Assembly: GCF_002904335.1 (NCBI RefSeq)
Contig: NZ_PPHF01000081.1
Span: 22,072-86,071, forward strand
Source of the DNA: Amycolatopsis sp. CA-126428
Lineage (GTDB): Bacteria > Actinomycetota > Actinomycetes > Mycobacteriales > Pseudonocardiaceae
DNA: 64,000 bases
Reading direction: 5' to 3'
In this document: piece after piece, positions 58,128 through 64,000 of the stretch
Layout: each line of letters opens with the position of its first letter
How positions within the stretch are numbered: the first letter of the stretch is position 1
Program-made: the position numbers and the translations under genes
Notes under the pieces: generated by a model
Seen by the model: only the letters and a program-made list of their open reading frames with translations
The model's database searches: none
What the model was told of the DNA's origin: nothing

Positions 58128-59633
58128 ATGAGTCTCCTGGAAATCCTGCTGGTTTCCGCCGGTGGCGTCATCGCCGTGCTGATCGTCGTCTTCGGGATCC
58201 TGCGGCTGCTGTACAAAGTGGCCGAACCGAACGAAGCGCTGATCATCTCCGGGCTGGGCGTCCGCGTCGACCGCGCGGACACCGCGGACAGCCTGGGCTT
58301 CAAGATCATCACCGGCCGCGGGGTGAACGTCATCCCCGGGTTCCAGACCGCGCGGCGGCTGTCGCTGGACACCCGCGGCGTCAACCTGCAGGTCTCCTGC
58401 GTGACCAAGCAGGGGCTGCCGGTCACCGTGCGGGCCGTCGTCATCTACAAGGTCGGAGACGACTTCGCCTCGATCGCCAACGCCGCCCGCCGGTTCCTGG
58501 ACCAGCAAAAAGGCATGAACGACACGATCCACGAGCTCTTCTCCGGGCACCTGCGCTCGATCGTGGGCGGGCTGACCATCGAGGAGATGATCCACAACCG
58601 GGACGCGCTCACCGGCGAGGTGCGCCAGTCCTCGGCCACCGAGATGATCAAGCTGGGGCTGATCGTCGACTCGCTGCAGATCCAGGAGATCGACGACGAG
58701 TCCGGCTACATCAACAACCTCGGCAAGCCGCACGCCGCCGCGATCGCCGCGTCGGCCCGGATCGCCGAGGCGCAGCGCGACCAGGAGGCCGCCGAGGTCG
58801 AGCAGGTCTCGGCCGCGAAGAAGGCCGCCGCGGTCCGCGCAAGCCAGATCCAGCAGGCCGGCTACCAGGCCGAGGTCGACCAGGCGCGGGCGAAGGCGTC
58901 GCAGTCGGGCCCGCTCGCCGAGGCGACCGCGCGCCAGGAGGTCGTCGTCCAGGAGACCCGCGCCGCCGAGCTGGAGGCGGCGCTGGCCGAGCAGCGGCTG
59001 CAGTCGCAGGTCCGCAAGCCGGCCGACGCGAAGGCCTACGACACCCGGACCACGGCCGACGCCGCCCGTGACGCTTCGATCGCCAAGGCCCAGGCCGAGG
59101 CGAGGGAGACCGAGCTGCGGGCCGCGGCGGACGCGACCCGCGTGAAGACGGCCGCCGAGGCCGAGGCCCAGGCCACCAAGGCCCGGGCCGAGGCGATGGC
59201 GGGCGCGACCCGGGCGACGGGTGAGGCCGAGGCCGCCGCGGCCAAGGCCCGCGGCCTGGCGGAGGCGGAAGCCGCGAAGGCGCGCGGCCTCGCCGAAGCC
59301 GAGTCGGCCCGGGCGAAGGGGCTCGCCGAAGCGGACGCGATCAAGGCGCGGGCGGCGGCGCTGGCCGAGAACCAGGAAGCCGTCGTCGCGCAGCAGCTGG
59401 CCGAGCGCTGGCCGGAGATCGTCGAGGCGGGCGCGAGCGCGTTCGGCAACATCGACCACATGGTCGTGCTCAACGGCGCCGACGGCATGTCCGACATGTT
59501 CGCCAAGGCGCTGTCGCTCGGCGGGACCGGCGTCGGCCTGGCCCGGCAGCTGATGGACGCCATGGGCAAGCCGGCCGAGAAGGAGCTCGACGAGTCCGCC
59601 CGGCGCAACGGCGAACTGAAGCTCAGCGACTGA
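58128..59633 (+). CDS. Flotillin/SPFH-domain membrane scaffold protein
   Basis: A 501-residue protein. One N-terminal TM or hairpin segment (LLVSAGGVIAVLIVVFGILRLLY), an SPFH domain (residues ~40-215: VNVIPGFQTARRLSLDTRG, GLPVTVRAVVIYKVGDD, IVGGLTIEEMIHNRDA) and a long Ala/Glu/Lys-rich coiled coil (~220-430). Within the coil, GLAEA-type units repeat at about residues 365-410 with 10-12-residue spacing. Function: oligomeric scaffold of functional membrane microdomains. ATG 58128 follows AAGGGGGG. It is the third gene of the PknL-NfeD-flotillin set. Confidence 0.92.
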   Translation: MSLLEILLVSAGGVIAVLIVVFGILRLLYKVAEPNEALIISGLGVRVDRADTADSLGFKIITGRGVNVIPGFQTARRLSLDTRGVNLQVSCVTKQGLPVTVRAVVIYKVGDDFASIANAARRFLDQQKGMNDTIHELFSGHLRSIVGGLTIEEMIHNRDALTGEVRQSSATEMIKLGLIVDSLQIQEIDDESGYINNLGKPHAAAIAASARIAEAQRDQEAAEVEQVSAAKKAAAVRASQIQQAGYQAEVDQARAKASQSGPLAEATARQEVVVQETRAAELEAALAEQRLQSQVRKPADAKAYDTRTTADAARDASIAKAQAEARETELRAAADATRVKTAAEAEAQATKARAEAMAGATRATGEAEAAAAKARGLAEAEAAKARGLAEAESARAKGLAEADAIKARAAALAENQEAVVAQQLAERWPEIVEAGASAFGNIDHMVVLNGADGMSDMFAKALSLGGTGVGLARQLMDAMGKPAEKELDESARRNGELKLSD

Positions 59634-59704
59634 TGCTCAGCTACTGATCTGTCACGCTCGGTGTACGGCCTCTGTGTCCCGGATCACGGGCCGCGGGGGC
59701 CGTA

Positions 59705-59718
59705 CCCCCGTTCGGGGG
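59705..59718 (+). terminator. Short GC hairpin downstream of flotillin
   Basis: CCCCC (59705-59709), loop GTTC, GGGGG (59714-59718), 72 bases after the flotillin stop. A larger imperfect GTACGGCC/GGCCGTAC pairing precedes it. A weak terminator at best. Confidence 0.4.
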
Positions 59719-59785
59719 CGGAAATTCCCGCTCGGTTGTCCTACCGTGGGCGCATGGTGCCGGACCGTGCGTCGCGGGCCGTCCG

Positions 59786-60487
59786 ATGAGCTTCTTCACC
59801 GGCGGTCCCCGTGAGCGTCCCCTGTTCCCCGTTCCGGAGCAGGAGCTTTACGCGTTCAACGGACGGCACTGGACCGACGCCCCGCGCGAGCACATCGTCC
59901 CGGCCGTGCTGCCGTGGGCGCAGCCGCTGGGCCGCTCCGAGCGCACGGTGGTCGCGCTGCGGGCCATCGAGGTGTGGCCGCAGGCGGTGACACTGCGCGT
60001 CACGGTGTACTCCCGGGACAGCCTGGTCGAGGAACCCACCGAGGGATTGATCGACCACCGGCGCAAGACCGACTACAACGGGCTGCTGATCGGCGTGCTC
60101 TACGCCGACGGCAGCCGGGCGAGCTCCGAGACGGTCTCGGTGCCGTCCGCGTCCGAACCGGATGCCCCGGTGCTGCGGGCCCAGCCGGTCGGCGGCACCC
60201 GGTTCGCCGTCGAGCACGAGGTGTTCCTGTGGCCGCTGCCCTCGGCCGGCCCGCTGAAGCTGGTCGTGCAGTGGACGGACCGGGAGATCCCGGAAACCCG
60301 CACGACGCTCGACGGCGGTGCGATCCGCTCGGCGGCGAAGGACGCCGCGGAAATCTGGCCGGGGCTGGGCCGGCGGCAGGTGAACGGCCTGCCGGTGCGC
60401 CGCGTCGGCAAGCAGGTCGCGCTCACCCCCGATTGGGGCACACCGGTGGCCCAGGCGGAAAAACCCGAGCATGCTCCGGGGGAATGA
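59786..60487 (+). CDS. Hypothetical beta-rich protein, 233 aa
   Basis: No family recognised. The sequence alternates short beta-strands (VVALRAIEVWPQAVTLRVTVYS, NGLLIGVLYADGS, FAVEHEVFLWPLPSAGPLKLVVQW) with a basic C-terminus; it looks like one beta-sandwich domain of ~200 residues. No signal peptide or TM helix. It is not coupled to neighbours; 152 bases precede it after the flotillin stop. Codon usage fits the genome. Confidence 0.7.
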   Translation: MSFFTGGPRERPLFPVPEQELYAFNGRHWTDAPREHIVPAVLPWAQPLGRSERTVVALRAIEVWPQAVTLRVTVYSRDSLVEEPTEGLIDHRRKTDYNGLLIGVLYADGSRASSETVSVPSASEPDAPVLRAQPVGGTRFAVEHEVFLWPLPSAGPLKLVVQWTDREIPETRTTLDGGAIRSAAKDAAEIWPGLGRRQVNGLPVRRVGKQVALTPDWGTPVAQAEKPEHAPGE

Positions 60488-60672
60488 GTTCGTTCCTGAT
60501 CTGTGAGCCGGGGCACCACGGCCCGGGGTGTCTCGAATGGCGGAACGGGGTCGCTCGTTAGCGTGGTGGAAACACTTCGACCACCCGGCTGTCACGTCGG
60601 GCTGGTGCAGTGGGTTCCTTCCCTTCCGACGCACGTGGCCGTGCGCCCCCCGCGAACCCGGAAAGGTCGCCC

Positions 60673-61986
60673 ATGGCAGGCTCGCCGCTCAGCGCACTCG
60701 ATGTCGCTTTCCTTTGCCTGGAAAGCGAAACCTCTCCGATGCACATGGGTGCGGTGGTCACCTTCACCGCCCGCGGCCCGGTGGACCCGGCCGCGTTGAC
60801 GGCGTTGCTCGCGCGACGGGCCGCCCGGCTGCCGAAGCTGCGTCAGCGGGCGCGCACGGAACTGTTCCCGCCGGGCTCGGCCAGCTGGGCCGACGACCCG
60901 GGTTTCGTTGCCGCCGACCACATTCACCAGGTCGCGTTGAGCTCGCTGTACGAGCCGGACCCCCTCTCCGCCTATGCGTCGCGCTGGATCGCCGAGCCGC
61001 TCGACACGTCCCGGCCGCTGTGGGACCTGACCCTGGTCACCGGGCTGCCGGACGGGAAGTTCGCCCTGCTGCTGAAACTCCACCACGCGCTGACCGACGG
61101 CGCCGGCGCGTACGCGGTCGCGGCCGGGCTGCTCGACGGCGTCAAGCTGCCGGAAACCGGCGCCGCGCCCCGCCCCATCCCGGCGCCGCGCTCCACTTTG
61201 GACACGGTGAAGGACGCGCTGGGCACGGCGTGGGGCCAGGCGAACGAGGCGGCCGGGATCGCGTCGTCGCTGGTGCGCGCCGCTCGCCCGCCGCTCTCGC
61301 CGGTGTCGGCCCCGCCGTCGGCCGAGCGGCGCCTCGGGTTCGTCCGGCTGCCGCTGGCCGAGCTGCGCCGGGTGCGCCGCGCTCACGGCGGGACGACCAA
61401 CGATGTCGTGCTGGCGGTGCTCGCGGGGGCCCTGCGCGAGTGGCTGGTGAACCGCGGGCAGCGTGCCGACGGCCGCACGCTGCGCGCGCTGATCCCGGTG
61501 AGCGTGCGCGGCCGTGCGGGTGATCAGGTCGGCGGCAACAAGCTTTCGGGGTACCTGTGCGACCTGCCGGTCGGCGAGGACGACCCGGTCGAGCGGCTGC
61601 GGGTGGTCCGCCGGGTGATGACCCGCAACAAGGCGGCGGGCCCGAGCCGCGGCGCCGGCGCGCTGCCGCTGCTGGCCGGCCGCGTCCCGCCGCTGCTGCA
61701 CCGCCTGGGCACCCGCACGGCGGGCCGGGCCGCGCCGATGCTGTTCGACCTGGTGATCACCACGGTCCCGGTCCCCCCGGCCCGGCTGTCCCTCGACGGC
61801 GCCCGGATGGCGGAGGTCTACCCGTTCGTGCCACTGGCCCCGGGCCACGCGGTCGGCATCGCGGTCGCGACGTACCGGGATTCGGTCCACATCGGACTGC
61901 AGGCCAACGGCGCGGCGGTGCCGGACGTCGGTTCGCTGCGGGACGCGGTCCTGAAGTCCGCGGCCCGGCTGCTCGACGCCTCCTGA
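60673..61986 (+). CDS. WS/DGAT-family wax ester synthase/diacylglycerol acyltransferase
   Basis: A 437-residue acyltransferase. The catalytic HHxxxDG is in LLKLHHALTDGAGA, the second conserved block is TTNDVVLAVLAGALREWL, with VPVSVR-like IPVSVRGRAGDQVGGNKLSG and the C-terminal TTVPVPPARLSLDGARMAEVYPFVPL. These enzymes form triacylglycerol or wax esters at membranes or lipid droplets. ATG 60673 has AAAGG upstream; upstream starts are not supported. It converges with the XRE-MmyB gene, 9 bases between stops. Confidence 0.9.
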   Translation: MAGSPLSALDVAFLCLESETSPMHMGAVVTFTARGPVDPAALTALLARRAARLPKLRQRARTELFPPGSASWADDPGFVAADHIHQVALSSLYEPDPLSAYASRWIAEPLDTSRPLWDLTLVTGLPDGKFALLLKLHHALTDGAGAYAVAAGLLDGVKLPETGAAPRPIPAPRSTLDTVKDALGTAWGQANEAAGIASSLVRAARPPLSPVSAPPSAERRLGFVRLPLAELRRVRRAHGGTTNDVVLAVLAGALREWLVNRGQRADGRTLRALIPVSVRGRAGDQVGGNKLSGYLCDLPVGEDDPVERLRVVRRVMTRNKAAGPSRGAGALPLLAGRVPPLLHRLGTRTAGRAAPMLFDLVITTVPVPPARLSLDGARMAEVYPFVPLAPGHAVGIAVATYRDSVHIGLQANGAAVPDVGSLRDAVLKSAARLLDAS

Positions 61987-61995
61987 CGGTGCTCG

Positions 61996-62832
61996 TCAGG
62001 GTGTGACGCCCGCCGAGCCGACCACCTCCAGGAACGCCAGCGCCTCGGCGCCGCGAGAGCCGGGCGGCGCCGTGTAAAGCACGAGGTGCTGGTCACGCTC
62101 AGGCTGGGCGAGAGAGTCGCAGTCGACCGTCACGTCCCCCACCGCCGGGTGCCGGAAGGTCTTGGTGAGCACCGGCGTCGCCTGCACGTCGTGCCGGTCC
62201 CACAGCCGGGCGAAGTCGGCGCTGCCCGCGCGGAGTTCGTCGACGAGCTCGCGCACCGCCGGGTCGGCCGGGTAGCGGGCCAGCGTGGCGCGCAGCTCCG
62301 TGACGACGGTGAGCCGGAATTCGGCGGCGTCGGAAATCCCGTACGGCGGCTCGGCCGGCCCCAGGAACGCCTTGCGGGCGAGGTTGCGCTCCTCGGGAGA
62401 GGCCTCGGCGAAGTCCTCCATGAGCGCGGCCGCGAGCTCGTTCCAGGCCAGCACCTCGAACGTGGCGGAGATGACGATGGCGGCCGTCTGCGGCAGCCGC
62501 CGCAGCAGCGCCAGGATGCTGGGACGCACGTCACGGCGGTGCCGGCCGCTCCGGATGGGCGCGGTGCCCGCCACGACGTGCAGGTGCTCGGCCTCCGCGT
62601 CGGTGAGCCGCAGCGCAGCGGCGATCCCGGCCAGGACCTCGCCCGACGGGCGCGGGGCCCGGCCCTGCTCGAGGCGGACGTAGTACTCGGTCGAGATGTG
62701 CGCGAGCACCGCCACCTCCTCGCGGCGCAGGCCCGGCGTTCTCCGGCGCGGCCCGGCGGGCAGGCCGACGTCCTGCGGCCGCAGGCGCTCACGACGGCTG
62801 CGGAGGAACGCCCCGAGCTCCTGCTTGTCCAT
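61996..62832 (-). CDS. XRE-family regulator with MmyB-like ligand domain
   Basis: A 278-residue protein. The N-terminal HTH has LGAFLRSRRERLRPQDVGLP, RTPGLRREEVAVLAHISTEYYVRLEQGRAPRPS; the C-terminal ~170 residues form the MmyB-like domain (VISATFEVLAWNELAAALMEDF, NLARKAFLGP, LRAGSADFARLWDRHDV). It probably binds a small hydrophobic ligand. It diverges from an SDR across 86 bp, so the SDR is the expected target, as is common for this family. ATG 62832 is the normal start. Confidence 0.9.
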   Translation of the reverse strand: MDKQELGAFLRSRRERLRPQDVGLPAGPRRRTPGLRREEVAVLAHISTEYYVRLEQGRAPRPSGEVLAGIAAALRLTDAEAEHLHVVAGTAPIRSGRHRRDVRPSILALLRRLPQTAAIVISATFEVLAWNELAAALMEDFAEASPEERNLARKAFLGPAEPPYGISDAAEFRLTVVTELRATLARYPADPAVRELVDELRAGSADFARLWDRHDVQATPVLTKTFRHPAVGDVTVDCDSLAQPERDQHLVLYTAPPGSRGAEALAFLEVVGSAGVTP

Positions 62833-62918
62833 GTCTCCAGTATGCGGACGCCTCCGGGCCCGATCCTGGTACGGATGATGCCTGTCTGCCGGCCGCGGAC
62901 CGGGGCAGCGTCGGGGGC

Positions 62919-63701
62919 ATGACGAACACCGGCGAATTTCCCCCGATCGGCCTGCTCACCGGGAAGGTCGTGCTCATCACCGGCGCCAGCCGCGGCATCG
63001 GCGCGGCCGCGGCCCGTCTCTTCGCCCGCGAAGGCGCCGCCGTCGTGCTGGCCTCGCGCGGCACCGACGCCCTCGACCGCATCGCCGGCGAGATCCGCGA
63101 CGCGGGCGGCACCGCCGACGCCGTCGCGCTGGACCTGGCCGATTCCGCGAGCATCCGGGCCGCGGTCGACCACGTCGAGCAGCGGCACGGCCGCCTGGAC
63201 GGCGCGTTCAACAACGGCGCGGCCATCCAGCAGCCCGGCCCGCTGGAGACCACCGCCGAAGAAGAGATCGACCAGCAGTTCGCGGTGAACTTCCGCGCGC
63301 ACTGGACCGCCATGACCGCCGAGGCCGCGCTCATGCGCCGCAGCGGCGGCGGGGCGATCGTCAACACCTCCAGCATCGGCAGCCGCCGCGCCAACCCGGC
63401 CCTGCCCGCCTACGGCGCCATGAAGCGGGCGCTCAACAGCATCACCGAGACCGCGGCCGTGACCTGGGCCCCGCACGGCATCCGGGTCAACGGGATCACC
63501 CCCGGCGGCACCGCCACGGACATGATCGACGCGTGGGAAGCCGCGACCCCCGGGGTCGTCGAGCGGATCAACGCCTCGATCCCGCTCGGCCGCATGGCCG
63601 AACCCCGCGAGGTCGCCGAGGCGGCCGCCTGGCTGCTCAGCGACCGCGCGTCCATGGTGACCGGCGCGATCGTGCCGGTCGACGGCGGCGCCGGGGCGTG
63701 A
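62919..63701 (+). CDS. Short-chain dehydrogenase/reductase
   Basis: A 260-residue classical SDR: TGASRGIG (Rossmann), NNGA, catalytic Ser in NTSSIGS and Tyr/Lys in PAYGAMKRAL, and C-terminal MVTGAIVPVDGG. It diverges from an MmyB-type regulator, a pairing typical of inducible oxidoreductases handling xenobiotics or aldehydes; the substrate is unknown. ATG 62919 is the only close start. Confidence 0.9.
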   Translation: MTNTGEFPPIGLLTGKVVLITGASRGIGAAAARLFAREGAAVVLASRGTDALDRIAGEIRDAGGTADAVALDLADSASIRAAVDHVEQRHGRLDGAFNNGAAIQQPGPLETTAEEEIDQQFAVNFRAHWTAMTAEAALMRRSGGGAIVNTSSIGSRRANPALPAYGAMKRALNSITETAAVTWAPHGIRVNGITPGGTATDMIDAWEAATPGVVERINASIPLGRMAEPREVAEAAAWLLSDRASMVTGAIVPVDGGAGA

Positions 63702-63708
63702 GCGGGCC

Positions 63709-64000
63709 TCAGCCGCGGAGCATCTCCGCAACCAGGAACGCCAGCTCCAGCGACTGCTGGGTGTTCAGCCGCGGGTCGCAGGCCGTCTCGTAGCGGCCCG
63801 ACAGGTCGACGTCCGAGATCTCCTGGGCGCCGCCCAGGCACTCGGTGACGTCCTCGCCGGTCAGCTCGACGTGGATGCCGCCGGGGTAGGTGCCCAGCTT
63901 GTTGTGCACCTCGAAGAAGCCCTGGACCTCGTCGACGATCCGGTCGAAGTGGCGGGTCTTGTAGCCGGTGGAGGACTCGTGGGTGTTGCCGTGCATCGGG
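63709..64000 (-). CDS. Class II DAHP synthase, C-terminal fragment
   Basis: The 3' end of a gene entering from the right edge. The visible residues contain MHGNTHESSTGYKTRHFDRI, GGIHVELTGEDVTECLGGAQ, SGRYETACDPRLNTQQSLEL and EMLRG at the end. This is the class II 3-deoxy-D-arabino-heptulosonate 7-phosphate synthase, first enzyme of aromatic amino acid synthesis. The first ~370 residues are outside the window. It converges with the SDR gene with 7 bases between stops. Confidence 0.93.
   Translation of the reverse strand, partial: PMHGNTHESSTGYKTRHFDRIVDEVQGFFEVHNKLGTYPGGIHVELTGEDVTECLGGAQEISDVDLSGRYETACDPRLNTQQSLELAFLVAEMLRG

Overview
The window is high-GC DNA (roughly 70% G+C) with GTG starts, start/stop overlaps (GTGA/ATGA) and gene families typical of actinomycetes: DUF3046-recA-recX, Rv2175c/PknL, mycothiol-type DinB/MDMPI proteins, F420-type luciferase-like oxidoreductases, XRE/DUF397 pairs, WS/DGAT and class II DAHP synthase. 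The mixture suggests a chromosomal segment of a Pseudonocardiaceae-like organism such as Amycolatopsis. This placement is an inference from gene content, not from a search.

Layout. 1-7.2 kb: partial ROK regulator diverging from a large unrecognised protein, a DUF1579 / luciferase-like pair with a divergent HxlR regulator, and an orphan TAXI binding lipoprotein converging on a two-component system. 7.4-10.7 kb: complete glutamate-type ABC importer gluABCD. 10.8-14.6 kb: an SDR, then an accessory patch with an eroded integrase/transposase remnant, an intact 872-bp IS5-family element, a DUF1275 membrane protein and an XRE/DUF397 pair. 14.6-20 kb (minus): amidohydrolase and the sdh operon of the mycobacterial Sdh1 type. 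20.2-22.8 kb: Entner-Doudoroff edd-eda. 23-26.2 kb: a dikinase-like protein with unusual domain order plus an MFS transporter. 26.2-30.6 kb (minus): recX, recA, DUF3046 and a membrane Hsp70-like protein. 30.9-34 kb: pdxA-like / MFS / DeoR operon. 34-38.7 kb: lhr helicase. 39-48.7 kb: def, ACT-GNAT, VOC, a SOS-box-preceded HEPN protein with an MDMPI enzyme, YbaK, GNAT, EamA, DUF885 and metF. 48.7-53.7 kb: MerB-like protein, then crtE-crtI-crtB and a coupled LLM oxidoreductase. 53.7-64 kb: CGNR/MFS divergent pair, Rv2175c/PknL, NfeD-like/flotillin, WS/DGAT, XRE-MmyB/SDR, and the 3' end of a class II DAHP synthase.

Themes. Several genes form obvious units: glutamate uptake; succinate oxidation; 6-phosphogluconate to pyruvate and glyceraldehyde 3-phosphate; DNA-damage response (recA with both a LexA box and a RecA-NDp/PafBC-like promoter, and a second, perfect LexA box before the HEPN gene); phytoene synthesis and desaturation; and a PASTA kinase beside its probable DNA-binding partner and a flotillin raft module. 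The points most deserving a second look are the dikinase-like/MFS pair whose ribosome-binding site lies in a hairpin, the HEPN protein with a degenerate repeat expansion under a perfect SOS box, the two-copy structured GC-rich repeat (one copy translated as the C-terminus of Edd), and the leaderless CGNR/MFS pair sharing one perfect operator. No tRNA, rRNA or CRISPR array was seen.
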